Shown: piece by piece, positions 37,957-49,748 of the stretch
Numbering within the stretch: the stretch's first letter is position 1
How the letters are laid out: each line of letters opens with the position of its first letter
Source of the DNA: Fratercula arctica
Taxonomy: Eukaryota; Chordata; Aves; Charadriiformes; Alcidae
NCBI GenBank assembly: GCA_947846985.1
Contig: CANTUZ010000005.1
Location: forward strand, 36,642,889-36,706,888
DNA length: 64,000 nucleotides
Direction: 5' to 3'
Notes under the pieces: generated by a model
The model's input: the letters and a program-made list of their open reading frames with translations, nothing else
Told to the model about the DNA's origin: nothing
Databases searched by the model: none
Made by a program: the position numbers and the translations under genes

Positions 37957-39292
37957 TTCATAACACTTTTCAAAAACCAGAAAGTTGTTTTTGGAGGGAA
38001 TTGTATTTGCATGCACTAACACAGACACTTTGCACACTCATTTTAGACCTACACACCTACCTACAGTGTGCTGTATGACACACAAATTGATAAACAAGGT
38101 TGCCAGACCCTTCTGCATGCTATCTACTTAGTGTTTTCTGAAACTAATGCAGTTTAATATGAGCAAAGCACTCCGGCAATAATGCATAATGGAGTCTATG
38201 TCTGACATCACCAATTGTATCTGACACACGCACCCAAGAGCGAACAAGACAAGTAGCATGTAGTTCATTTGCAAAGACCTCAGTAGGAGGTGATCATCTC
38301 CTCTGATGTCTTCCCTTATGTTTTCTGGAAAATTAATTGGATGTCCCCATGTTCTGAGTAAGTGACACAGAAAAAATGCACTAAGAGAAAAATGTTGCTG
38401 TACAGATATCCAAAAAAAATGAAGTATGTGATGGTTATATCCATGTGCAACAGTAAGAAAAAAATTTCTTTTTAAAACCTTTCAGTAAAATTTTAACCTA
38501 TTGACTTTTTGGTCACTACTTTACTGCTGCCCTTTATCCCAGGCATTATTTCTTTATTATATAGTATAAGCTAATTTGTTATGTATTTGTTTATCACTCT
38601 CAAAACTAACTTCCCTAAACAGTTATTTTGAAGGATGATATATATTTTTGGCATAATATTTGAGAAAGTTGAATTCTACAATTTTAAGAGAAGAAGAAGT
38701 ATGAAGTTAAGACTTCAGACTCATTTTCTTCACCTGCTTTCAGTGAGCAACCTTTGGTCATTTATGGACTGAAATGGGAAGTAGAAGAAGCAACATCTCA
38801 AAATTTATCCTCTGGAAACTCTGACCATACTATAGTCTCATCAAAAATCTTTGCAAACATCATAAACTTGATTCTTCCTGGGCATGATCTCTTTTCACTT
38901 TTTAAATTTAACATTTTGAAAACCAGTCAGTGTGAAGAGAAAATAAATACTAACACCAGTGTCCAGATCTTATGTAGCTTAAAGGACATAGTATAGGCTC
39001 TAAATATAAGTTCTTGAGTCCTGACAACCCTTAAAATTGAATACTAAGCATCAGACTTAGTAGTGCTTTAGGGTTGATGCATTTGCTTACCTGCAGGCTA
39101 TCCAAGTAACATAGCTGCAAACACTCTTAAGGTGGAAACATCAGGTGAATGTTAGTAATATCCAGTGCATGTCCTTCAACCTTATTCAAACAATTTTTAT
39201 CATGTCTGATAAAACCTCTCTCACTAACATGTAATCCGTATAATCCTTGACAACACTGGAAATAGATTACCAAATATAATTTGGATTATTTG
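37957..39292. other. Noncoding DNA, nothing recognised
   Basis: This is ordinary AT-rich sequence between the exon-like segment and the 3' end of the large CR1. The longest frame (80 codons at 38,754-38,996) has no recognisable feature. Confidence 0.5.
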
Positions 39293-41845
39293 TAGAATCA
39301 TTGAATGGCAGGAATTGGAAGGGACCTTGAAGATCATCTTGTTCCAACCCCCCGCCACTGGCAGGGACACCTTCCACTAGACCAGATTGCTCAAAGCCCC
39401 ATCCAGCCTGGCCTTGAACACTTACGGGGATGGGGCATCCACAGCTTCTCTGGGCAGCCTGTTCCAGTGACTCACCACCCTCACAGTAAAGAATTTCTTC
39501 CTAATATCTAATCTAAATCTCCCCTCTTTCAGTTTAAAACCATTACCCCTTGTCCTATCGCTACACTCCCTGATAAACAGTCCCTGCCCATCCTTCCTGT
39601 AGGCCCCCTTTAGGTACTGGAAGGCTGCTAGAAGGTGTCCCCAGAGCCTTCTCTTCTCCAGGCTGAACAACCCAAACTCTCTCCTCAGCCTGTCCTCATA
39701 GCATAGGTGCCCCAGCCCTCTGATCATCTTTGTGGCCCTCCTCCGGACCCATTCCAACAGGTCCATGTCCTTCTTGTGCTGAGGACTCCAGAGCTGGATG
39801 CAGTACTCCAGGTGGGGTCTCACCAGAGCAGAGCAGAGGAGCAGAATCACCTCCCTCGACCTGCTGGTCATGCTTCTTTTGATGCAGCCCAGGATGCAGT
39901 TGGCTTTCTGGGCTGCAAGTGTGCATTGCCTGTTCATCTTGAGCTTCTCATCCACCAGCACACCCAAGTCCTTCTCCTCAGGGCTGCTCTCAATCCATTG
40001 TCCACCCAGCCTGTATTTGTGCTTGGGATTGCCCCAACCCACATGCAGGACGTTGCACTTGGCCTTGTTGAACTTCACGAGGTTTGAACAGGCCTGCCTC
40101 TTAAGCTTCTCTAGGTCCATCTGGATGGCATCCCTTCCCTCCAGGGTGTCAACTGCATCACACAGCTTAGTGTTATTGGCAAACTTGCTGAGGGTGCACT
40201 CAATCCCACTGTCCACATCGCCAACAAAGATGTTAAACAGCACCAGTCCCAATACTGACCCCTGAGGAACGCCACTTGTCACTGGTCTCCACTTGGGCGT
40301 CAAGTAGTTGACTGCATCTCTGAGTGTGACCATCCAGCCAATTCCTTATCCACTGAGTGGTCCATCCATCAAATCCATGTATCTCCAATTTAGAGACAAG
40401 GATGTCATGTGGGACAGTGTCAAATGCTTTGCAGAAGTCCAGGTAGATGATGTCAGTTGCTCTTCCCTTATCCACCAACGCTGTAACACCGTCATAGAAG
40501 GCCACCAAATTTGTCAGATGTGTTTTGCCTCTAATAAAGCCATGTTGACTGTCACCAATCATCTCTTTACTTTACATGTGCCTTGGCAAGGTTTCCAGGA
40601 GGATCTGCTCCATGATCTTGCCGGGCACAGAGGCGAGAGAGACTGGCCTGTAGTTGCCTGGGTCTTCCTTTTTTTCCTTTTAAAAATGGGGGTTCTGATT
40701 GCCTTTTCCCATTCAGTGGGAACTTCACCAGATTGCCATGACTTCTCAGATATGATGGATAGTAACTTAGCAACTTCATCCACAAGTTCCTTCGGGACCC
40801 ACAGATGAATTCCATCAGGTCCTAAGATAGTGTCAGACCTGATTTTTCCCTGCAGTGTCCATTTCCTCTTTCTCCCAGTCCCTGCCTTTGCCTTCTGTGA
40901 CTGGGGCAGTGTGGCTAGAGCACTTGACAGTGAAGACTGAGGCAAAAAAGTCATCGAATACCTAGGCCTTCTCCATAACCTGGGTAACCAGGTCTCCCAT
41001 TTCTTTTTCCCTAGTCTTTCTTTTATCACTGACATACCTGTAGAAGCTTTTCTTGTTGCCCTTGACATCCCTGGCCAGATTTAATTCTAACAGGGATTTA
41101 GTTTTCCTAACCTGATCCCTGGTTGCTCAGACAATTTCTCTATACTCCTCCCAGGCTACCTGTTCTTGCTTCCATCCTCTGTAGGCTTCCGTTTTGAGTT
41201 TGAGTTTGTCTAGGAGTTCCTTGTTCATCCATGCAGGCCTCCTGGTGTTTTTGCCTGACTTTCTCTTCGTTGGAATCCTGAGCTTGGAGGAGGTGATCCT
41301 TGAATATCAAACAGCTTTCTTGGGCCCCTCTTGCCTCCAGGGCTTTATCCCATGTGTCTCTGCCAAGCAGCTCCCTGAAGAGGCCAAAGTCTGCTCTCCC
41401 GAAGTCCAAGGTCGTGAACTTGCTGTGTGTCCTCCTTACTGCCTCAAGGATCTTGAACTCCACCATTTCATGGTCACTGCAGCCAAGGCTGCCCTTGAGC
41501 TTCACATTCCCCACCAGCCCCTCCTTATTGGTGAGAACATGGTCCAGCACGGCATCTCTCCTCATTGGTTCCTCTATCACTTGAAGAAGGAAGTTATCAT
41601 CAAGGTATTCCAGGAACCTCCTGGCTTGCTTATTCCCTGCTGTGTTGTCCCTCCAATAGGTATCCAACATGAAGTCCCCCATGAGGACCAGCACTTGTGA
41701 ATGTGAGGCTGCTCCTATCTGTCTATAGAGGGCCTCATCCACTCAGACTTGCTGGTCGGGTGGCCTGCAGCAGACCCCCACTGCAACATCACCTGTCCCT
41801 GCTCTCCCTGTAATCCTGACCCATCAACTCTCAGTTGGAAACACA
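39293..41845 (-). mobile_element. CR1 LINE, about 2.55 kb, 5'-truncated
   Basis: This is the longest mobile element in the window. On the minus strand it runs from a truncated 5' end inside the ORF2 endonuclease domain (about 41,845) through the reverse transcriptase to a short 3' UTR. The UTR reads as the reverse complement of GGAAGGGACCTTGAAGATCA and the degenerate terminal octamers at 39,293-39,308. Full-length CR1 is about 4.5 kb, so ORF1 and the 5' UTR are missing, as is usual for CR1. The unit is clearly more GC-rich than its surroundings. Several frameshifts and stops make it immobile. Confidence 0.95.
39377..41845 (-). pseudogene. CR1 ORF2 (endonuclease-reverse transcriptase), inactivated
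   Basis: ORF2 encodes an APE-type endonuclease followed by a reverse transcriptase, used for target-primed reverse transcription. The endonuclease part (41,140-41,845) begins with VRITGRAGTGDVAVGVCC. In-frame stops lie in the PTES*WVRI and QQV*VDEA segments. LMGDFM replaces the expected LMGDFN (M codon at 41,668-41,670), and GCSDHEMVEF is kept. RT landmarks are GPDGIHLWVPKEL (near 40,800), motif [12 protein letters not shown] (about 40,415-40,447), motif [10 protein letters not shown] (about 40,247-40,275) and motif C FANN in place of FADD (40,172-40,183). Frames change near 41,100, 40,600 and 40,290, and a stop interrupts the C-terminus at about 39,420 before the usual LSNLV end at 39,377. 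Confidence 0.93.
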
Positions 41846-44048
41846 TCCATTATTCTGAGAGTTCAGAAAAAAGCCACAATGTAGAATGGAAAAGCTGACC
41901 TATGAGTATGCTTTTAGAAGCTATTATATAAACACATAGGTGTAAATTTTGTGTGGGAAATTATTTGGATTTTTAGTTGTGGGAAGGTCTGAAACCTTTA
42001 GACTCTGAATTTTCAATTTTTGGTTGTTCTTATTTATTTTCCTTCCTCCCTCTCTTATTTTGCATATTTTTACTAAGAAATAACAATATAGTATTTCATA
42101 ATTATTGTCAATATAGGTCTCAATTAAAAAAAAACAAACTGAAAATTGAAAGAGAAGATCATTATCAGTGAATTCACTAACTTGAAAGGACGAAAAAGTT
42201 TTGAAATGTTATACTTCAACACTTTGATATGCTTAACTTTAGTTTTCCAGTTCAAAACAAATTTTAGTTTTGAAATTTAAAACAATTCAACAGATTACAA
42301 GAAATATTTTTGTAGCACTTTCTGGAGTTCTTTGTCTTTTCCAGGTTTTGGTTTGTTTGGGGTTTTTTTGGCCTAGTTAGAACCTTTTATGACTATTCTT
42401 GAGTCCCATTCAGGGGTGTAGATGACCATAGGAGACATGAAGAAGTGGGGAATCTGCTTCAAGGTCTCCAATTAATAGCTTACATTTTAAAGCTCTGTCA
42501 GTAGAAGAGCATGGTTTAATAATGGTAAATAATTATATGAAAAATTATTTTCCATATCCTGTAAAATGAGTTCAAAGGTTTCTATCTCCAGTGAACAGAA
42601 TCTTCTTGAGATAGGTTTTTATAAGCACTTTGCACATATATATGTTGGAAAAAGAAATCCAGAGCAAAACTTACTCTAGCTATTTAGATGTATATGTTTG
42701 TAAAATGTCTGTATGATGCACAAAATCTGTTTATCCGGGTGCAGAATGACCATTCCCCATGCTATTCTTAAGTCTTGTAGATTATGCATAAGAAAAGGTG
42801 TGCAATTAAGTTGTTAGGTCCTCTTTCCTGATGTTAATTCAAGTTAGTTGGAAAGCACACAGTGCATCTCTTCTTTCTCTGTCCACATTAAAAATGATCT
42901 GTATAGCACCTGTGTGCAAGTTTATGCACATGTATCTATCTGCTGATACGCACCCGTGTAACATGCGCCTTGCACTACATAAATTACTAATAAATAGTAG
43001 GTCAGATTCACCAATAAATTCCAGCTGCTTTGTACTGCTCCATCCAATATAAACCAGCTGTATGCAAGGCTCATCTGGCTCATTCCGATGGATTTACAGC
43101 TATTTTGGCTTGGTGACACCACACAAATCAATCTGCATGTATTGATGAGGCTTGGCCAATACGTCCTCTGAAATTGCCCAAAATGCATAAGAAAATCTAA
43201 CCTTTCAGCAATTTTTTTAAACATCCACCTTAAAAATCAGAATCTGAAGAGATAAGGTCATATTAGTGAAGATAGCCAGTAAAGGTTAGCAATTTCAATA
43301 GTACATCTGTAAGAAGTTAAAGTACACTGCAGCAATTAAACTCATGAATATAGGTCAGCACTCTTAATACCATGTCTAGTTTAATCTGATCTACAAAAAG
43401 GACAACTTTTAAACATTACATTTTTTTCCCAGTGCAAATTCAATGTAAAGCTCAATGTGAAATCAAAATATCTGAAAAAGGGATGAAATCCATTTTGTTA
43501 GCAAAACAAACTTCATCAGAAACAATCTTGTAAATGATCTGTAGCTTAAAAACATATTTCTGCCTATTCCTGAAAAGGATCTTCGTAAGATCAGAGGCCT
43601 ATTAAAGAGCAGAAATGTTCAACATCTGTTGCTGTGTTGCATGAAGGCAAGACAAAGATAAATTAAGACCATATGTGGAGGAATATGATTCAAAAATCCA
43701 GATTTGTTGGAATTTCCCAAAATAGATTACCAGGTTTGTATAATAAATAAAATCAAAGGTAAAGGATTTTTTTTTTAATTCTGAAAAATTAAGAAATCCC
43801 TCAATCAAAAAATAGAAAAATATGGTTTATATATAATATAAAATATCTATTACATTCAAGGAAGTGAACTGGTGTGCAAAATAAAAGAGCAAGTCTGAAA
43901 AGAATCATGTAAAAAAAGTACTTAGATTGAATGATGTCTTAGAGGAATCAAGGCAAAGTAACGTAAGAATACTGCTATTTGCCTTTGGCATTTGTATTTT
44001 TGTCTAGTGTTGAGACTCCATAGCATTTCAAAAATCTGTCAGGAAACA

Positions 44049-44076
44049 TTATGTCCTAGGAAGGTTATGTCCTAGG
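44049..44076 (+). repeat. Direct repeat of TTATGTCCTAGG
   Basis: The 12-mer TTATGTCCTAGG occurs at 44,049-44,060 and at 44,065-44,076, a local duplication with a period of 16 bp. Confidence 0.8.
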
Positions 44077-44908
44077 CTATGGCTTCTAAATTTTTCTTTT
44101 CTTTTGCAGAGGAGTCTTCCTTTGAGTATTTCCATGCAGAAACAGACAATTCACATATCATGGGCTCACGTCACATTTCATGAGCAATTAGGTTATGGGA
44201 TGTCAACAAAACAAGATGATGATGTACAAAAAAGTCATTCAAGTTCCATGCTGCAGTAGATACTGGCTTTTTTAGATTGCTGATGTATGGTTTGTAGATC
44301 ACTATCCTTGTAGCTTCACATTATCTTCTGTTGTAGTGCTGCCCTCCAGATATCCTGCTTCAAGGATACCTCAGTCATGTATTCTTTGTTAGCTATGGGT
44401 TCTTCCTGGAATTGTGTAGTCATTTATTGCTCCTATATTCTCCCAGACAGAGGTCAGAGTTTGCTCCAAGATATTTGTGGAGCAGGTTCTGCAGTTCATA
44501 CCGAAGTGGCAGCCACTTTCACTGATAAAGGTAGTTCAGACCTACTTTGTGGCTGATGGAACAACATGAATATCCACTGTCGTTGACTGTAATCCAAGAC
44601 GTAATGACTAGTTGCTCTCTGGGGTTGCTGTAAGATGGAAGTGATGCAGAAGAGATGGTTCTCCTTGATTTCTTTCAGCCAGGGAGATTAAACAATCCAA
44701 CTGAAAATGTTTATAGAATAGAGCATTAACTAAGATCTTGCCAAATTAAAGGAAAATCCTAAGATGTTTTAATAAGTTTAATTGATTTTGAAATTTGATG
44801 AGATTCTAGGCAAGGAGAAAGAATGTTTGGCTCTTAAAAAAAAGCATAGTTAATGGTTAAGTATCCTCTTACTAAAATGGTGTTCAAAACCTAAAGTTTA
44901 TACAGAAA

Positions 44909-44933
44909 AACAAAACAAAACAAAACAAAAACC
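44909..44933 (+). repeat. (AAAAC)n simple repeat
   Basis: About five AAAAC units in a row form a short A-rich microsatellite. Confidence 0.85.
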
Positions 44934-45179
44934 AGTCACCATCCTCTGATATTGCTAACAGTCCCATAAGGTCACTACCACTCTCTTTGAACTGGACAAG
45001 TAAAAGCTAAGTGATTTTCGCAGCATATTTGTTTTCAAGCAGTGCTGCTTACAGGCCAGGGAAGAACGGTGGTCACTGCTCTAGACTGTACCTTGAGACT
45101 TCTGTAGGGCTAGTCTTAGCCTCTTCACCAGAAATAGGGATAATAAATCTCACTCAAAAAGACTAGTATGTTTCTACCA

Positions 45180-45204
45180 CTTTCCCTTCCCTTCCCTTCC
45201 CTTT
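45180..45204 (+). repeat. (CCCTT)n simple repeat
   Basis: Four to five near-perfect TTCCC/CCCTT units form a pyrimidine-only microsatellite. Confidence 0.85.
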
Positions 45205-47231
45205 TAAACACAAACACATGAAAACCAACTAAAAATTTCATTAGAAGCAACTGGATTTCATTCATTTGTGCAGCGTAAGATCTGGGGGAGAGGTGAGATG
45301 GAAGTTTAAATGTTTCTCCTTCCTACCACTACCCATATATATGATCCATTTGGGTATTTGTCTTAAAGAGTCTGCATGTTATCTATTAAGTGAACCTAGA
45401 GACTTGTATAATAATCGTGGACAAGAAGAGGTTAGGAGAGGGTGAGTAATTAGTGGAAGAGAAGTCCCTGGTGTCTTTCTCATTTATACCAATGTGCATC
45501 CACAACATTAAGTATCTTCAGAGGTGTCAATCTGGACTTACTTACATGGATGTATTTGAGAGTGTTATATGTTCCTCTTTTTTGAGAACTTGATTAAATT
45601 AACTGTTCTCAAAAGTTTCAAGAAACATTTGGGAACAGTGTGAACACAATATTAAAAGAATCCACCTGCAGAGAGAAATAATACATGATTTTACACTGAA
45701 AAGTTATTCTGAAATTATTTTTTAAACAGTCATCAAAATACCACATTCAGTTTTCATTTATTGGTGCTAGATGACTTTAATTTTGAATAGCGCACAATGT
45801 AATTGCAAACAAGCTCTAGATTCAGAGCTCGAAGGTCAGACTGGACCTTCAAATGAAATTCACATGGTTTGTTTTACTTTTAATATATAGGTTTTCAATG
45901 AATTCCTAAACTCTCAGCTCAAGGTGGAAGTGCCCTTTATATGACCCTCTCCATCAGAAAAATGTTCATTTGCAGTGCACTGAAACATATGGTTTTCTGA
46001 CTGTTGGAAACAATATGGAAAACAAAACTTACTCCAGTCATATTTTATTTTAATTTTTGAACTTTGGAGATGTGGAAATCTCACAGGCAGTCCCCTTTAG
46101 AATTTATGATGCTGCCTATATTTCTTTTTTTTTTATAGCTGCAAAGTATTTAAAAAGGCTCCCTATATAAATCAGGAAGAATAAGAAAGGTGGAGAAGAT
46201 CAGGTTTTATATTCAAAGTATGACATCAAGGTATATAACGTACTGAGATCATATTAAGAATTTTTATTGGCACGTGGTGGACTTCAGAAAAGAAAATCTT
46301 AAGAAACAGCAAGACAACATGATATCATCCAAAGTCAATACTCTGGAAGGCTGGATTATTTTTGTTTAATTTATATTTCATATGTAAATCTTGGTATATT
46401 TACAATTTTTTCTCACTGAGACCTTTTTTCAATGAAAGTATAGTCTGATTTCATAACATTAAATTTTCATCAGCAGTTAGAAGAAGTAAAATTCAAATCA
46501 CTCAAGTCAGAATAACAAAAGATTTAAAACACACTGATCGTTTAAATGTGTATCTTAAGTGTACTGTTGATAAAATCCTAACGTCACGACATTAGGACAC
46601 CTGCATTAGAAATTCGCCCCTCTATTATACACACTTATAAAAATAGGACATACAACAGTGTGACTGGAGCAAGCAGCTGAATACCACTGTGAATGCTATA
46701 GTCTAGCTTTTCCACATCTGGAGGCTCCAAACTGCATCTGTTGGTATGATCTCTGAGAGCAAAAGTTGCTTTCCCAATTTAGAAAAGACTATAAGTGGTA
46801 GAGTGAATGACCCTACTTGCATCACAAGGGCAGTGCTTGGAAAGGTGTATTATTTTATATCAAGAATTAGTCCTTCTTCATTGGTTTGTGCTCCATTGTA
46901 CTCTTGCAACTTTGATTTAGCCATGAAGTCCTTGAGAAAATAAAGATGGGAAATGGCAATCAAATTACTGAATACTTTCTTATAATTTTTAGTTTTAAAT
47001 TAACAGCAGAAAAATTAGTGGCAAAACTATCAATTTCAAGATAATCACAAAATATCGTGATGAAAGGTAAGCCCAAGTGCTTACTAACAAGGGAACATCT
47101 AAGTATATAATCATGTATGCAGTGTACATATTCTGACCACCCTCTAGTAATAAGAGCACAGTACCAATCAAGAGATTTTTTTTTAGTAACTTCCCATTTC
47201 AGTGAGGACATAAAACCTGCCCTTCAGCTGG

Positions 47232-47268
47232 GCAAAAGCAGCAGCGTTGGATGTCGTACTGCTTTTGC
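47232..47268. repeat. Hairpin with perfect 10-bp stem
   Basis: GCAAAAGCAG (47,232-47,241) and CTGCTTTTGC (47,259-47,268) are perfect inverted copies separated by a 17-base loop. The stem does not extend outward, so a miRNA precursor is unlikely. Confidence 0.7.
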
Positions 47269-49545
47269 ATACATGGGTGTCACAACATATGCTGGTAGAT
47301 CACCTTTACCCACAATTAAATAGCTGCAAAGCAGTTAATGTCACTGTACAGAGGGCAGCCGTTAATACCTAACCTTCATTATCCAGGATAACTATCTCCT
47401 TACTATCTCCTTTCCTGACAGAGTTTGTATGTGACAACTCATTCACCTGAGTTCCATTCATTCTCTTTCTGCTAACATTCAAGTCACAGTACTTGAAGCT
47501 GAGTTGACTCCTATGAATGATCTATAGATGGTTTGAATTCCTGCCAAGGATAATACATCTACTGAGGAAAGGAGGGAAAAAAAAAAGAAAAAAAAAGCAA
47601 TAAAAGAATAAGCTTTATGGGAAGAGCAGCTTCTTTTCCCATAAATGATGAATCAATCCATTATATTTGTGATAATCAATGCCATGGATCCTCTTCATGT
47701 CAAGGTAAAAAAAAAAACTTGGTAAAGAGGCAAATCATTATTAATTCATACATTGCAATAACATTAATCACGATGAGCTAATGTGATATTAATGTGGCTG
47801 TAATATGTACTTCCATAGGAATTTCACTGTAATATAGGAATTAACTAATGTACCATGGTTTTAAAGAGTGACGTAAATTGATAAATAACACTGAAAAGCT
47901 TTTTAAATAGGGGTAGGCATGAATCTACTGACATGCTACGTTCTGGTGGAGACGGGAGAGTGCCCACATCCCACTCCCATGCCCACACTTGCAGGTAGGC
48001 TAACGCTCTGCTTTGCATTTTCCATGAGTTATTGCCTACAGCAACAGCCAGTCAGCTTTTCAACATTGCGGTCCTGTTCCAGGAAATATTGATGTAGGAG
48101 ATTAGTAGTTCTGGGAATGGAATCAAAGCTGCGATGATGCTCACCGGTGTCTAGGAGGAGTTTGGGAGTCATGTGTGCAACTCGGTGTTCTGAACACCCT
48201 TGCACACAGAGGGAGAGGACGGCTTCACAAATATGCATCCCACGAGAAATTACTTCTGCCATATTCTTATGCTACGGGTAATAATTCAAAGCAGACACGT
48301 CCTATGTGAGCAGTTCTTGAATGTAGATGATATGGCATGGGGAACTGCGTTAGACAATAGAGATGGACCTTCTCCTTACAGAGTCCTTCCCACCCAACAC
48401 AGCGCTGGGTTTGACAAGGTATTGCAGCACTCAGCTGAGGTTCTCATCGGTGCTGAGGACCAAACCTTAGTGGAGAGCGGTCAAATGGAGGAAATGGAAA
48501 ACTAAAATATGAGTATACATAAGAAAAACAATGAAACAAAAATAGTAAAACACCTTTCTACTTAAAGCACTGTGTAGATCCATTGCATCCCTAATCTCAC
48601 CTAACGTTTATATCCTACGGAAAGTTGTAAAACTCCGAGGTGATGATGATAATCCCACTTTGAACAGTAAATTGGACTAAACCTCCAGTAGATCCTTTCA
48701 ATCAACATTTCCATGAGTATATGATTCAAATTAGCAGTAGAAAAAAGATACAATTTTCTGGTACAATCTACTTGATTTTTTCCTTGAAGTATTACCTGCA
48801 CATTACCAGACATACTAAATGTATTTAGGGTGTAATTAGTATTTTTCTAAGCAATGAATACTGCTGTTATACTAAGAATGTTCTGTGTTTCATTAAAATA
48901 TTTCTTTATTTCAGTGTGTGGGTTTCATAAATTTAATGTTCCAGAGTTATTCATTATCGAAGCATTTCAGAGCAGTGTTAGAAATTAAGTTATTTCTGTA
49001 ACTATACCTGGAAGCTGAAAACAGGTAAGTTACTTTGTTTCTAAATATCCCATATTTATCCCTCCTTTGAATGAATAGTTTTCAGTGCAGTAATGAGCTT
49101 GTATTTCAGCAGTATACGCTGTATCTTTGGTTCTGCAGTTTTCAATTCTTGCTTCATATTTATAAACACCGTACATATACAGAGCATCAACGCTGAACTA
49201 GTTTTTCTCTAGGATAATAATATTAATATTTGTTGTCTGCAGCAAAGTCAGTTGTAGACTTTAATCTGAAATATTTTCACGGCAAAGTAATATAAAGTAT
49301 ATTTAGTATGAACTTTCAAACTTCACTTCTGACAAATTGTTGCTCCATTCAATGCAGCAGCAATGCATTTTGGTCTGCTTAAGTAACTGCAAGTGAAAAT
49401 TACTGCATTTTTAAAAATCTTTTAGAAATTCTCTCTGCCATCCTGTACCTCAGGATCATTTTTCAGACCTCTGGATGTTTCTCTACTCTTTAAAATTCAA
49501 TTATATACACAAATATCCAGAAAGGGATAGTGTGAGTGTGAGTGA

Positions 49546-49748
49546 TAGAGTGGTGAGGCACTGGCACAGGTTGCCCAGGAAAGCTGTGGTTGCCCCATCC
49601 CTGGAAGTGTTCAAGGCCAGGCTGGATGGGGCTTTGAGCAACCTGGTCTAGTGGGAGGTGTCCCTGCCCGTGGCAGGGGGTTGGAACTAGATGGTCTTTA
49701 AGGTCCCTTCCAACCCAAATCATTCTGTGATTCTGTGTGATTCTGTGA
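49546..49748 (+). mobile_element. CR1 3' end fragment, 0.2 kb
   Basis: This plus-strand CR1 starts inside the last codons of ORF2. It reads RHWHRLPRKAVVAPSLEVFK and then ARLDGALSNLV with the normal stop, TAG at about 49,648-49,650. The 3' UTR is well preserved (GGCAGGGGGTTGGAACTAGA, AAGGTCCCTTCCAACCC), and the element ends in three ATTCTGTG-type octamers (about 49,721-49,748). Its good match to the usual CR1 end suggests a relatively young insertion. The 5' junction adjoins a short GTGAGTGT-type simple stretch. The antisense 95-codon frame across it is a shadow. Confidence 0.95.

Larger units (their letters stand above)
41846..49545. other. Noncoding DNA, no gene recognised
   Basis: I recognise no gene. 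Simple repeats include (AAAAC)n at about 44,909-44,933 and (CCCTT)n at 45,180-45,204. A 12-bp word is duplicated at 44,049-44,076, and a 10-bp-stem hairpin lies at 47,232-47,268. A GC-richer interval at about 47,930-48,490 has overlapping frames on both strands (101 codons plus, 77 codons minus) but no recognisable protein signature. Confidence 0.5.

Noticed and set aside
39422..40333. 303-codon minus-strand frame as a host gene
   Set aside because: It is the RT and C-terminal part of a decayed CR1 ORF2, with frameshifts upstream and a mutated catalytic motif.
39707..41700. Plus-strand frames of 94-168 codons across the large CR1
   Set aside because: They are antisense shadows of CR1 ORF2, left open by its GC-rich composition.
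42980..43140. Possible old amniote repeat around GATGGATTTACAG and TATAAACCAGCTG
   Set aside because: The words resemble a repeat-associated motif, but order and spacing could not be matched with confidence.
44110..44260. Possible exon after a TTTTCTTTTGCAG acceptor-like site
   Set aside because: The acceptor match is good and a frame stays open for about 150 bp, but no plausible donor precedes the stop and the peptide is unremarkable.
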